DNA of 64,000 nt from Trichopria drosophilae. Taxonomy: Eukaryota; Arthropoda; Insecta; Hymenoptera; Diapriidae. The DNA lies in contig CM059587.1 in assembly GCA_030407085.1 (NCBI GenBank), positions 24,959,001 to 25,023,000 of the forward strand. The letters run 5' to 3'. A program made the translations under genes and the position numbers. This document shows, piece by piece, positions 39,314 to 53,770 of the stretch (position 1 is the first letter of the stretch; the number at the start of each line of letters is the position of its first letter). Below the pieces are notes generated by a model. That model was not told the origin of the DNA. It saw only the letters and a list, made by a program, of their open reading frames with translations, and made no database searches.

Positions 39314-39433
39314 GACCTAAAGAAGCGCGGTTCCCACAACTGCGACATACAGGCCCTTCAGCCACTATCGGTCCCCACCGCTGCCACGCCTGCCATGGGT
39401 ACTTCCGGTGGGCCGGTTTCGGAGACCGCATGA
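39314..39433 (+). CDS. Weak candidate last exon ending in SETA
   Basis: After the acceptor TTGTTGCAG a phase-0 frame reads 39 residues, DLKKRGSHNCDIQALQPLSV onward to GGPVSETA, then TGA. The patch is GC-rich for the region. The call is doubtful because the two other plus-strand frames are also open here. One of them, reading KSETKHHHQSTIDHLLPPPS with a GTGAGC donor near 39,553, looks just as protein-like. The patch may be coding in some frame, but which one is not settled. It could be an alternative end of the gene whose exon lies at 36,202, since the phases agree. Confidence 0.25.
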   Translation, partial: DLKKRGSHNCDIQALQPLSVPTAATPAMGTSGGPVSETA

Positions 39434-42400
39434 GTCGAAATCAGAGACCAAACACCATCACCAATCCACTATTGATCACCTACTACCACCACCGTCCTCC
39501 TCTGCTCGCTCGAAAGAGTCCAGGCCATGTCTGGCCTTGCTTAACGGTGAGCCCATCCACCTTTTTCAAAGCCGCAGCTTTCGCATTGAGTCGCGCACGA
39601 ATACGTCCAGATTCCGCATGAGACATCCTATATGGACCACGCTAGCAACGGCTCTAATCAATACTCACATCCGAAGGTTTTGAACATTTCGGTAATGAAC
39701 ATATCGTTACGATTAACATGACGTACCGAAAATTTTGCTAGACCATATACGAGTTTCAACGCTGACCTGGAAATAACGTATGTTTCATTGGACGAGACTC
39801 GTTTGGTTACGGAAAAATTCAATGCGAGAGCGGTCGAGCGTGTAGAACAGAAAGTAGCGAAAAAGGAACTCCCAGCCTGATCTCACGTCGAGGTTGTGAA
39901 CTCCTCGAAGAAACAGCTCTGGGGGTTCCTTTATCGGCTTGGATCGAACTCTAGTGTGTATAAAGTTGCGAAACCAGCTAAGCTTTTACCCACTGAAGGT
40001 ATAGAAGAAAACTGTCGACGGGTCGACGACACCCGACTACCTTTTGTGGGCTATTGCTTTAGCTGCTTTCAATCGGTTTTCAAAACACGCACTGCTCGAT
40101 AGAATTACACGTAAATCTGATAAATTTATTTTACTCAATTTATTTACACGATTGCCTTCATAATTTCATTTGTCGTAAATTGAATAGCACTAAAATATTT
40201 GAAGCATGTACTAACCGGTTATAAGCAACGAAAACAAAAACTGGGAATTTGATTTGAATGTGAGATGAGAATCTGCCTGGAATGTCTTGAGCCTGATAAT
40301 CCTTTCAGCATTTTTTAATATTTTACTTTTTCATTCATTTCTCTGTTCTATCGGAGTCGATGAGGTAGCGACCTACTTGTTGGTTGAGCATCGATGAGCG
40401 CATGCGAATGAAAGCTAGACAAGTGACTTTTCCCTTGAGAGTCAGTATTGATTTCACCTCGAAGAGAGCGAGAGCGAGAGGCTTAAGTAGACCTTTTGAT
40501 ATTTTGTAAACTATGAGGCAGTTTTATGAATGGGAAGCACATCGTATGAGGATGAGTGAGATCGAAAGAGAACAAACCTGAGAATTTTGAAAAAGAGTAG
40601 GCTGAGAATAAATAAAATTACGTTTGTTTCATATGTTTACAGACTGTCGTCTTTTGAATGAAAACTATACGTAAGCTTAAGGTAATCTAGTGAGGAACAA
40701 CCAGTCACTACTTTTTTCATAGGCTTTTAAATACAACCTCGTCCTTTACTCACTCATTGGTCCTGTAGCATTTGTTCAATTTGTACGATACCCAAATCAC
40801 TGACTTGCGTTGAATTACACTTATTTAAAGTAGGAGAACCAGTAAGAAAGTCGCCTACAATTTATTCCAGTGCACTCGTTATTATCGCAATTCTTTTAAA
40901 AGATTTCTTATTCATACTTTAGTAGCTTTGGCTGAGTATTATGCAAAAATAAGAACGGAATAAACGAACGAACTGAAAAAACAGCTTATCGGATTTATCT
41001 CCGCGAAAATAGCTGCCCCGAATAATTGAAATATTTTCCGGATATAATTAATTATTCACGTTAAACCTTTTCCAGCTTGATGAATCAAGTTAGAAATTGT
41101 TTCAGTTATTTTCCACCGTTTTTGTAATATCGACATTAATGCAAGTTATAAAACAACTTATCCTCATAAAGTTTAGTATCTTTAAATTTCAATAAAATAC
41201 GTGTCTCAATTTACAAAATTTTGTTCTTTTTTAGCATTAGAAATATTCGATTATAAATTGCAGAGAAATATTAAATATTCACATTATAAAATTGTCGCTT
41301 TTCCATTTTGTTAATATAAAAAGACCGATATGGGCGATGCATTAGCGTTCATGGACTCGTGTGTTGGTATTGGATGAAAATTGGGCTGTAGTTGCTCATT
41401 AAAAAGAGGAATAGTGCGAGAGATGCTCTTCAGTAAAATTGAGCATCTGAAAAGCGAATTGCTATCTCGGATTTTTACGGTCGACCGAAATGTTCGGAAT
41501 TTAGTACACTCGAAGCCCATTGAGGTTACTCCTCGTCAGCACTCGATGTATCGTGAATCTTGCAACCAGGTCGAAAGTTAATTATTATTCGGACACGATT
41601 CTAAGCGATATTCCAGGATTCCTAGATAATGCATTAGCTATAAAAGTATGAATTCAAGAAGTGTTCTCTACTTAAATTTAAATTTAATGTAAATTCATAC
41701 TTGAATGCTCGATTTCAGGAGACCGTCAAGCACTGGTTCTCTACATTGCAGATATTTAAGCCGGCGTTAAATCAATGTACAAGTTCATAATTATGGTATA
41801 GTTTTCTAAAAAAGATATATTCGCAGTTAAGAGAGATCGGGGGTTTTAATATAGAAGAAGAGAATTTAAATATAAAAATTGTCTTTTATGGTCCACGAGT
41901 CTAAAATGATTTACCTTTAGATAAACCTAATTAATTTCACTTGCGTCAAATAACCCCGATCTCGCCTATAGCGTTTTTATATGTTTGAGATGCATTTTCA
42001 AGATTTAAGCGAGGATGATAGTGCACATTACGAAAAATGATTGAGGTGACTGTAATGAAACACTTAACAATTTCTTGTACTGATCGATTCTTAAAAATGT
42101 TATTTCACGGGTTTCGTACAAAATGGCTGTTATTTCATATGCAAAGAATCATTTCCAGAATCAAATCCGGCCACAACAATTTTTATTTATCAAATGGCCT
42201 AACTTTATCCCGGCGCTTGTTTTATTGTCATTTTTTGTAGAGCCGCTGAGCCCTCGGGGTATTTCATTTACGTGCTGGAATATTTCATATGAAAAACGTT
42301 ATTCCCAGTCTTTGTTTCGATTTACACGAGTTCGATCGTCGGTACGTTTTCAGTTGTGCTTTTTCTAAAACCACGCATCAAAAATATTATTATTAGTTAT

Positions 42401-45400
42401 TTTAAAAATGAAGTGATATTTTGAGAGTCAATTATTTTTCGGTTAATCTTTATGCGCAGTTGTATTGTTAGTCCTACAATTCCAGCCGAGCTACGATTCA
42501 AGATATCCAGCGGAGAAACAATGTATTTATTATTTTCAGTTTTAACGAGCGAGACAGAGGCATCGAGTGCCAATCATAATTAAGGATTTCGTCATGCCTA
42601 CGAGAAGAGAATAAGAGAAACACATGAAACAAAGGATCCGCGACACGGGTGTCGTTCGCGGCATGTATAGATTCTACTTCACTTTTCAAAATTGTATGCG
42701 CAGCTTGGCGAACTTTATTACGAATGAACAAAACGAACAAAAAATTGTAAAAAAGGGGCCTTTCGCTTCGGACGGTCGTGATTTTACGCAAGAAGCTTGT
42801 TTCGTTATTCTCCACCGGTAAAAGGGAGAGAAAGTATACCTTTGTAATTTAAGTAAGAAGATGCCCTCGTTCTTTCAAACCTCCCGCTCGTGCCAGAGGT
42901 TGCACTACGTGTGTCAAGTCGAGTAAGTTTATGTCCGCGAATATAACGTATATGTAATAATATGCGCCATGCAAACTCGCGTGTTATCTGCAATTTCTGA
43001 AACATCTCAAACCTGTAGTCGATTTTTCAGGCGCAGATGATTCCGAGACGAGTTTTGGCCGTAGAACATGGAAGTCGATCAATTGTACATAGGAAACTTA
43101 CGTATTTACAAGCATTGCACGTGTATAATAACTTTCACTTTTAAAAGTTTACTTTCAAAGTACATATATTTAAACAACAACCCTTTGCAGTTTTTACTTT
43201 CGTCACAGATCTATCTTAAAAATGAATATAATTTTTCCGTACACTGCTTGTGAGTACGTATTTTGATAGATTTTGTATATATGTGTATATGTATACTGGA
43301 AATACGAGATTATACATATATATGTATATAAATAAGACGTGTGTACAAATAGTTCTTAATGACCGTGCACCGTATCTGTACATAGACTTGCATCGCAGTT
43401 TCATTAAATAAGGATCTACTTGATTTATTATAAATAACAACGATCCAATGTTTTCGTTCTTCTCGATAAAAACATATTTGACTCTAGTCGACGCAAAATA
43501 TGCATGAAAACTCGTCGAAAATTAATTTTATTGTACAATTTAATACGTAATCAGCAGTATATCGTCAACGACTAATTGTGAATTAAAGAATTCTTCACTT
43601 TTCCCTAATTCATAATAGAGAGATAATTATAAAATTCTCATCACTTTTTGCATCTATAAATTTTCCTCTTTTATTAAAAGGATTTATAAAGACATTTTTA
43701 TAATGAGAGGGATAACGTGAAGGTATTGTAACTTACTTTTTCATATTAAGAATAAAACTATGTGAATATCTTAACTGAAACACGTTAGGGCGTAAAATCT
43801 TCTTAAATAACGAGTCGCGTCTTCCTTAAAAAATAAATTGTAAAGAGATTAGGATGTTCAAAACTAGTGAGATTTTCATGTCGTTGCCTATATAAAAAGT
43901 TTCTCGTTATTTCAGAGGAATCTATTCAGATTAAGAGGACTGTGTCTTAGAGTGTAAATATTTCTCAGCAATATATATGACCATTTAAGAAGGAAAGGAA
44001 GACAATTACGAATTAAGAACAAAGAAATGCTCGAATATTCTTCTTGTTAATGTTAGATGATTCACTTAATTCAATAAAGGGTCTTGGGAAGAATATCGCC
44101 AATTTTAACAGAACGGTTGTGAACTACTTGATCAGTGAGATAAATTTAAGTACTATGATAAGATTGGTAATTTTTTATTAAAGTCGCCATCTGTTTAGTA
44201 GGCTTCTTTTTACTTAAAAAGTACTAATTCAAACTACGCAGAGAATGTGGAAAGTAAGAGGACTATAAAAGATATATTCGATTTGGAGTCTATTAGTGAG
44301 GAATAAATGCAACTAAGAACAAGATAAAGAAGATTGGTAAAAAAAGATGAATATATGAGTAAATTGAAAAAAAAGGTAATTGAAGATAGAAAATAGATGC
44401 CTTCTGAAAAAGTGAAGTTTAGAAAAAGTAGTAAATTTATGCAATCGAACAGTAGACACTAAATAGTTAGCTATTGACTGTTTGCAATTTCCGATATCCG
44501 GAGAATATCAATTTTCTGTTCCTTTTATATGATGAACATTATAAATGATTTAGATATGTCTCCAGTATTAATCCTTTTTTCAATTTTGAACAAAGAATGT
44601 AAATACAACTTAAATTATTAAATACAAAAAAATACTTTGCGGGTAGAACTAGAAAGAGGAAAGTCCTCTTAAACGTGTAGGTTACTGCGATGTATATTCT
44701 TTCAGTTTTACAAAATAACTCACTATCTCTACCTCTTATTAAATCACACACATACACAATTTCCGTTTCTTTAGTAAATTTAATTTTATATTCGGAAAGA
44801 TGCAAATCACGCGGATAATCTTTTTTATTAGATGACGAATTCATCTTGTTTCTGCGTCGATTAGGGTAACGCGAATTATCGGTGGATCGTCTCGACTTTA
44901 TCTAATTGCAGAAAATCTGTAAGATTGTACTCGATCTTAAGAGAACTGTGTTTCTCGAACTAGGCTGCGGATAAATAACCCGTTCCAGATTTTCTAACCT
45001 CGTACGATACGCCATTTGATGCGGATATCACGATTCGCAAATTGCGAAATTCCTTAAATTTTATTATGATCCTTAAATGCCTTATCTGTAATCTTGGATG
45101 TTAGAGGTAACATTCGTTCGGTGCTAATTTAACGAATCAACAATACGATTTAAAATCCACTAAATTTCAGAAAAGTTCGAAAACAGGAAGAAGTACGAAG
45201 AACAAAAAATGCGAAAAAATAGAAAAACTCTGGGAAAAATACAGATAAACGACCAGTTTTTTGAGTGAGATTGCGATGACCGATAGAATGCAACTAATTG
45301 TAAGGCGGAGCTTTAGAATTCTGTACAGTCACGCGAATTAATTTTCTCTCGCAATGGCTTAGTGTCTCAAAAAAATCGCTTCCTCTTTCACATTCCTACA

Positions 45401-45580
45401 CGTAAAATACTATATGTCGCCGATTTTTTAAGACGGCTACTAATAATGCTACAGGCTCCGATCTGTCGGCAACGATAATAAGAGCGTGAAACGTAACGAA
45501 CGAGGACAAGCAAACGAAATCAGTAGTTACATGCGGTTAGTGTCAGCCGCGCGTAACGTCCGGTCCAGAGAGCAGGAAAG
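39434..45580. other. Stretch without a supported gene
   Basis: Mixed CpG-containing and AT-rich DNA. Open frames of 65-105 codons at 41.3-41.6 and 42.0-42.8 kb overlap on both strands and have no recognisable product. From 43.1 to 44.8 kb the DNA is AT-rich with TATATA runs. No exon, RNA gene or clear mobile element was found. Confidence 0.45.
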
Positions 45581-45784
45581 CCAATGGCGTACCATAAACC
45601 ATTAGTCGTTCGGACGACTATATAAACGGACAAGAATCGAATAAGGTTGGAAAAGACATTGTTATTTGTTATCTTAGTGAAATTTTAACAACTTACAAGA
45701 CGTTAAACTAAGGCTAAACGAAGGAGGAAGTGATTCACGGTCTTTCAAAAAATTACTACTGTACTGCCAATTTTGTCCGTACCC
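45581..45784 (+). promoter_or_regulatory. Candidate TATA promoter and non-coding first exon
   Basis: A CCAAT box at 45,581-45,585 is followed by a TATA box TATATAAA at 45,619-45,626, preceded by a short inverted repeat AGTCGT/ACGACT at 45,604-45,619. Transcription would start near 45,650. No ATG occurs between there and a strong donor, GTGAGT, at 45,785-45,790, so the first exon would be 5' UTR of about 135 bp. If the donor is skipped, the first ATG at about 45,810 opens only a 40-codon frame. The whole patch (45.44-45.94 kb) is CpG-rich. The gene it would serve runs rightward and no coding exon for it was identified. Confidence 0.4.
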
Positions 45785-45790
45785 GTGAGT

Positions 45791-48700
45791 TACTCGATAA
45801 TTGTCGACTCATGTTTTCGGAGAGGAAAGCACTTCTTAAGACGAGGAGGAACGAGACGCATCTGGCGAATCAGCGGGGGGCAGACGGAGAAATATGTCAA
45901 GTAGAAACGGCGAGTTCGGTCGGCCGGCGCTAAGTAGATTCAGAGCGTTTTCAGTCAAGCACTCGATTTTCCTTCCCTCGTATCCACTTCAAATCGTCTT
46001 TCGAATTTAAATCGGAACTCCTCCGATATCTAATAACACGTGCATCGATCACATCAGTTGACGGTGGTTATTTATAGCTATTTATTTATAAGAATCTGTC
46101 GCAGGTTTGTCGGGCGACCTTGTTCGATAAAAATGCTCTGCGAAATTTATTTATAATGATCCTTCGGTGCGTGTTATTATTAACTTTTATATGTAACTTT
46201 TTATAGTAAAAATTTTGTTGGTCGATTCTGTATTTTCTCGAGGGGAATACGAATCGATTGAGTTCTTTTTTTTTTACCGCGCAAGTGGAGTATAGCGTCG
46301 ATCGTGCTAAATCTCCTCCCAAAGCGTTAGGAAATTCCTCTGTGAAGCGTGACGTAAGACCGAACTATAGAGCAAAGGAAAATCGCGTGTTAAAAATGTA
46401 ACTCAATTGTGACGTTTCATATCCGTTCGGTACCGTTTAAATTCAAAATCGCCAGATGACACACATGTTCCCTCGTTCTTCATATTAAAAATAAATATAA
46501 CTTCATAATCGCGATTTGAAGTACGAATACGTACTATGATGCTCGCTTCAAGGTTGTCTAAAAGACATTGTCGATTATTATTATTATTGTAATTATTATT
46601 ATTTTCGGTTTACTATCTTCTGAAAATCACTTGCAACGGCCTTATATTTGAGTGTAAGTCTAATAAAAATCTCTCTAAAATTCTTGAAATAACTTTAATT
46701 TTCTATATCATACAAAATTCGATGTACTAATAAAGGACTATGAACTAACAAAAAGTAATCGAACTACTAATAGATCAATGGGACTATAACTTTCATTAAG
46801 ACAATATTAAGAAACTGTTAGATAATTTTAATATTCATTAAATATTCATTTAGGATCGATCAGAAAACTGACACCAACATACGTAAATTCAAATCGTACA
46901 CTGGAAATAACTGAACAAATATCATTGTTATCACAAACCGAGGAGATAAAAGTGACAAAGAGTCAATAATTTATACCGATTGTTCGTACGTATTAAACCT
47001 TTAATTCGCACGTTAATACAATATTGGCAGAAGAATATGCAGAATATACATAATCGAAACAACGTAATGGATTTGAGAGGCGAATTTTGTTTTTTATTTA
47101 CCGCAGCGCATCGGATAAATTAACTAGCTACCGTAGCGACGGTATGACATTCGCTCGAACTGATTCTATAAAAGTCGCGATTATTTTTGCACCGATCGGA
47201 AGAAATTTGTTCCGGATTCGGAGCACGTCCGACGTCGCGATTTTTTCCAAGTACCGAATAAGTAGATAAGTAAGCGGTGTAAATGAGGTAAACGGTGTTC
47301 AGTCGAATAAATTCCAGATTTTTTTCTGATGATCGTGAACGATTTCCATTCCTGCACGCGCGTGCAGTTTAAGATCCGGAGTGACTAATTTAATAAACAG
47401 AGCTGACGGTTGAAAAACACCAATATTACGAGAGGAAAAGAAAATAAATAACACAACGATAGTCGGCGTTTATCGATTCGTTTGGACTTTGGATAGACGG
47501 TAAATTACCAATATGTCGGAGATAGACTAGGAGATATCCGTTTCTGGAGTAAAAGTACGTAATTCAAATATTCCATCGGTATGTGCGAATATCCCAGTGA
47601 GGAAGTTCGGATTTTCAACTGGATTCACTCAATTAAAAAGCGATCCGGCCGTATCCACCAAAAAATTCATATTATTCTCAAATGCCGACAAAGTGGACTT
47701 TGTCAGTAACAAAGACGAACGTATCGATACAGGCTAAAAACATGCCAGCAACAGAAATAAAAATACGTACATATACATACACACTAATACATACATTAGA
47801 CGGAAGATAAAACGTCGTAAGAAGTAGCCTTAGTGCAGGCGATCAATTAGCGTTTGCTCGTTCGTTTCGCAGCGTAATACAGACGACTTACGAAAAAAAG
47901 GAAACTCGTATCGCGTTTTCGACTATGGCCATAGATCCGCCGAGTGATGAGACGAAAATTTATTTTTGAACAAGAGCCGTCCCGAGTTCCCATTTTATCG
48001 AGAACTGCCGACGAATTGCCGACGGTCGGCGACCACTGGCCGCGGAAAAATCTAATATTATTGAATTTAGTGCATCATTCTCTAGTTTTACCATCGATGT
48101 AATCAGTAGTGCGAGTAAAAAGTAATTTTGTCAAGTCATAGTATTTTAAATAGTTGCTACCGAAAAATTCAGTACTTACTACTTTCAAGAGATCGACTAT
48201 CGAGGGTGTTCGGAATGTGACTATTTACCGTCGATGTAGGATAACCGCGTCTCTGAGATCGCGAATCTGCTAGCTCGAACGTCGATGTTATCGACAATCG
48301 ATCAGTGAAGATGAAATATCGAAACGTCATAGCGAATTTTCAAATGATCGATAATTGATAATTATCGAATAACGAAGGTTTATTATGGAACTTGGTTCTT
48401 GGCTATCGATTGCATAAATATTGCTTGTTGATGAACTGATATTGGAAGCTGAACTCTATTAAAGAATTGTTGGTATCAAAAATTAAACATAAACGTTATA
48501 AAATGTAGGAACGAATTTCGATTTTCGGTATTAGCAATCCGGGATTGACAATCGACCCTTTAATAATCGTTTCGGCATTCGACGAAAAAAATGTCAAAAA
48601 GTGAGGTCACAAAAACTGTGCTCAGATGGCGCCTTCGAAATATTGCTTTACAACTTTTGTTTACCATTGTTTTGGCAAAACTCCCACTTGATGTAAACCA

Positions 48701-51700
48701 ATAGTTGGAGCAGAAAACATAGAAAAGTTGATATTCGTGATTAGGAGAATAACTAACGACAAGTCATATAAAGTAGAATCGCGATCACGGTGAAGTTAGA
48801 ACTCCAAAATCGGAGATTTTTAACCACCGAGGATTCGTACGAGTTTTGGAGCCGATGTGTATAGAATTCAATTTAAAAAATCGCTAGACGAATCGGTGTT
48901 CGATAATCGATAACCAAAATTATTTTCACGGCTATCTCGATGTTTTGTATTGAAATCATTCAAAGCAGAGTTCAACCAGGATAAACTATCATTCTTAACG
49001 AAACGGTACAAGTGATAATTTTCATCTACATTTTCGATTTTTGTATAGTTCATAATATCATCAGATTACGTCACTGGTACTTTTATTGTTTAGAATCAAA
49101 TAGTCACTTCAAAAATATTAAAACCTCTGTCTTAGGAGAATTGTTGAAGTGATTGTAACATCCGAAAATCGGTAAGTTAAAATCGATCCGTAATGTACCT
49201 TTATCGTTAGTTTATAATTTATTTTTTCTGATCAATATTCATTTATCGATACATTTTTGTCATCATCTAATTTTCCACAATCGATATTGCGGGTACTGTA
49301 GATTCGAGATTCGGTGAGCGATAATCGAAAGCGGATTCTGTAAAGACGAGTACATAGCCTGGTAAGGAGATAAAAAAACGTGCGTCTACGAAGACCCGAG
49401 CGTAATATTGTGATGTGTGCACAACGTTTTCACGGCGAATTCTGATTGTAAAATGCTAACAAACATCGATCGTGGATCGATCATTGCTGGGCTCGGATGC
49501 ACGCATGCAAAATATGGAACAACTTGAATTATTAACAAAAAGTATATTTATTAATAATGCATATACGAATCGATGAGATGACGATATATGGAAGGAAAGA
49601 TAATAAAGTACTGTCTTTATTCACGTTTCCCGAAGTTGTTTGGTATTCTTATTGTACCCTTACCTCATTCTCTATTTACAGGTGAACCATGGATCGTTCT
49701 AGATCGTATAACTGATTTTTTCTCCAATCTTTATAAATATTTAATTATTATGTCATTATCTCTACACCGAAAAAAATACAGATGAAAATTACTTAACAGA
49801 TAACCTATAATCTTTACCGGTAAATTCAGTGTGTTAACTGTTAACGACAATTATTCTCGCATTGCGGAATATTTTTATAATTATAATTTTTCAATTAAAT
49901 TTTAAAAAGTGATATTCAAACGTTTTCATTTTTTGTTGCGAAATTGCACTACATGGTTATTTTTATTCCAACGGCAGAAGTCGAAGCAACGAAAGGTAAG
50001 ATAATATACATCATATTATAATCAATTTTTATTTAAATGATTCCACGAATTTCTATTTATTTTTATCAATACAGTGCTTTTATATCAGCTTAAGTAAATA
50101 TAACCCGACATATTCATTAAATCATGTCATCAAATAAAGACGCTCTGTTCTTTATTTTTGAGATTTATATAATATTGTGACCACGAAAGGTACGAATACA
50201 CCAGATATATATGTATTTTATTACACATTTTCCTAGAAAATTATTTCCCTCGAAAATCATACACTTCTACACAAAGAAATGATTTTACACAATTTATTAC
50301 CAGCCAAAAAAATGTTTATTTCATTAAATACATTATTGACTGCATGTACATCTAGTACCCTACTCATAAAACAACTGTTTTCATTCGATTTTTTACCATC
50401 TATTGTTTGGAAGATAATTTTGGTCAACCTTTCTTGCAATTTTTTCGAACCCTTCGAATAATAAAAACAGGCTACGAACATAGAGCACACGAAAGTGGTA
50501 CAGGGATGTTCAATTTCCAAGATGGTTTTTCTCGGATTGTTCAAAATATTTGGAACTTATGGTAATATCAATTTTACCTCATTTCCATTCTATTAAATTT
50601 TTACATTGGTGCTTGTAAAAAATACTGCCCAAATTGAGTACATAATAAAAAATTGGAATAAGATTATTTTTAAAATTTAGCAAAAATTTGGATAGCCTGT
50701 AAAACAACGTTTAGTCGAGGTTCCTCCATGTTGCAGTAGTTTATAGAGATTATGTTTCAAAAGTCCTTATTTTGAAAAATTATTGTTCCAATAAAGATAT
50801 ATTATGATTATTATTGTAATTATTATCGTAATTTCATCTAATTCATCAATATGTGTACCTCCATCGAAATATCATTGTTATGACATTATTATTACTTCGA
50901 TCGTCATTCGATGTACATAATCGGGAAAAGCTATAAAACAGTTTGGCATTGTCTGATCAATCCGGCATGCTTTCACTTAAAATATATTTGTCACCCCTAC
51001 TTTATAAACATACTATATTTAAATGTTTTCTTCTTTGATGTAAATATTTTACTTTTGATGTAATATTTGAAAGCGTATGCTGCTTCCTCTGTGGTGTAAA
51101 ATTTTATGCTGAAATATTTGTCCATTGTTTCGGGATTTTTCTTTATAAAAACATTCCGAAACGTTTTTGGAAGGTCTTGTTAATCTATTAACAATGGAAT
51201 AATTTACAAGGCAGAATTCTGAATATCCTGCGATTTTTAAATTTGAACTAGTAAGAACGAAATTGTTAAGTGCAATTTATTTTAGGATTATTTCTGACAG
51301 TGACAACTGTGAACTATCCAGGATTTATCAATTAGCAATCATAAACGTTCACTTCTGCGTTACAAATTAGATGCGATTTTCTGAACTCATATTTCAATGT
51401 CTTAAAAATAAACATTTTTTTTAACGCAACCAAACATCAGAGTTCTTCTTTAAAGTTTAAACAAAGGCCATATTGTATTGCTAGAATGTTAAATAAATTC
51501 CTATAAATTGTTGAAATTGATAATTGAAAATATGACAATATAGGATGCAATTATTACAAGCTATTTATTGTGTATTTAATAATTTTGTTTTCGAATTGTG
51601 GTATTAACTATACTACATACTTATAACTTTATTGTATAGTTATTTGTCAATTAATTGTGCAAGACATAATAGGTTATGACTACTAATAAGAAATATATAA

Positions 51701-53682
51701 TAGAAGTAGAAGATGACACGCAATAATAGTAAATTTTACTTGAAAATAAATTGGTTTGGGAATGCGAAATGTCGATTGTAACTAGTAATGGTCAGATTGG
51801 ACAACTTTTTCCAATTTATTGCACTGGCCTGCTCTTAAAATCTGTCACAATTTCTAACTGAAAGTTAAATAAAGCTATTTAACAAAAATTATTATATGCG
51901 TTCTGTCAAATTTTTAAAATTATTTTTTTTTTAAATTATTAAATTTTCTTTTCATGACATTAATATCCTAAATCAAACTAGTCCTAACCAATTTTTAGCT
52001 TGGACCTCAGCACATTAAGTCATTTGATTGGGCCAACTATGTCTTGCTTGGGGAACCGTATAGTTTCCAGTACATTTTATGGAATTTTTACAAATTCTTC
52101 CACCATATTGCATTCGCCAATTTGTGAAAAGTTTATATCTGATTACCATCGAACACAAGAAATTGCGAGTAATAAGTTTCAAATAAATCTAATCCATTAT
52201 TTAAAAATTCATCTGTTATACCGTATCCTCCATTTAGAATTTTGAAAAACTTACATCATATTAGTAACCTTCCACCATCAAAACACGCAAGTAAGTAATT
52301 GTTGTTTGGAAGTGATTGTTAAAAATTTGTCCGTTATAATGAATTTGCTATTTAGATTTTGAGAAAATAACATCTGATTCGTATAGTTACGGCCCTCTAA
52401 ACCCCCCAGTAACAAATTTTGTTAAAAGACCGCTTATAGTTTTTCATGTAGTTATTAATTTTATGTTCTCTATGACTGTGACTCATATATGGCTCTACAA
52501 TTTGTAGAGTGAGTATTCCAACTTTCGTAGAACCATCCATAAACCTATTCTAACAATCAAGATAGTAGGGAATAATATCTATGACAGTAATGAAAACTAT
52601 TTGCAGATACCTGTCCTTATTCTTAACATGTAGATAGTAATGGTTATAATCTATTTTTCTACGGGTAAGTTTATTATATAAATAAAAAATTCATGATATG
52701 GTATCTAAAATCCAAATATTCTAGTGGCGACATATTCACTCAGCATCATCATCATCTACATTAAAAAGCATTATTTCTATATTAAAAAAATGTAATTAAA
52801 GAATTAAAACTTAAATGTTCAGAATATTTAATTTATCAGTAATTTCCAAAAAACATCGACATGTAACATAATATTAATTCTGTTTTTAAAAGTGAGTGAA
52901 AATCTACATTTTTTTCTAGAGACATTTAACGCAAATAAAGGCATTCCAATAAGAGACATTAAAAAGACAAATGCTTACCACTGTGGGTCACCTTTAGCAG
53001 TTCCGTAATTTATTTCACTATTGTTATTTATGTAAGCTGGAATAATTGTCAACAAAGTCATTATAATTACAATATTTATTATTATTATTAATAACACCTG
53101 ATAAATTTAAGTATAAACCTGGATAACAAGATTTCTATATTATATAATTATATAAAAATTAAAGTCTAAACATTTATAACCTCCGTACTATAACTGACAA
53201 TAACAATTTTCAACCGGTTCACAGTATTCCATGATTAATGAATTAGAAAACATAAACACGTAATTTCGACTGACGCAAAGGAAACACCATATTATTAGCT
53301 TTACCAACGCACAATACTTAAAACCTAATGTAGTTTACAATAGTTATTCCATTTATTCAATGATTATTTCACTAAATTCTTTTGCGAAATATGTGTGAGA
53401 CGTTATCGGCGACTAATATTAAAATATGGACAAATTTATCAGACACAAATGCGTCGTTTAATGACAATTTCATTGTTTAATTTATATCCTAAATAATACG
53501 TTTCCCTTTTTAGAAAATTTTGCAAAACTATTTTAAGTACAGACACATTTTATGTTTTTATTTTACTCCTGTATGTGCTATTCAATAATTACATTTTCTT
53601 TACATTTTATAAAATGACACTACTTAAACGACGTCGATAATACGTATATGATCATTTACGTCCATGCTTTAAAAAAATTATT
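45791..53682. other. Stretch without a supported gene
   Basis: To about 49.45 kb the DNA is CpG-containing, with many TCGAT-type words (for example near 48,280-48,420 and 48,890-48,920). After that it is AT-rich with ATT microrepeats. No coding exon was accepted on either strand. If the promoter at 45.6 kb is real, part of this is its first intron. The part next to 53,683 is downstream of the chloride-channel gene on the minus strand. Confidence 0.45.
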
Positions 53683-53688
53683 TTTATT
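53683..53688 (-). terminator. Polyadenylation signal of the chloride-channel gene
   Basis: AATAAA on the minus strand, 82 bp past the channel's stop codon, is well placed to end its transcript. Further copies exist downstream in this AT-rich DNA, so use of this one is inferred from position. Confidence 0.45.
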
Positions 53689-53770
53689 GCTTCACACTAG
53701 GTCCAGAAGCACGTGGAAGATGTGCCACAATTTCCGTTCCAAAGGACGTCGCTCGGATCCTAAAGATGAT

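Noticed and set aside
42498..42821. Overlapping 105-codon (-) and 65-codon (+) frames
   Set aside because: Mutually overlapping, unrecognisable, and without splice sites; treated as chance.
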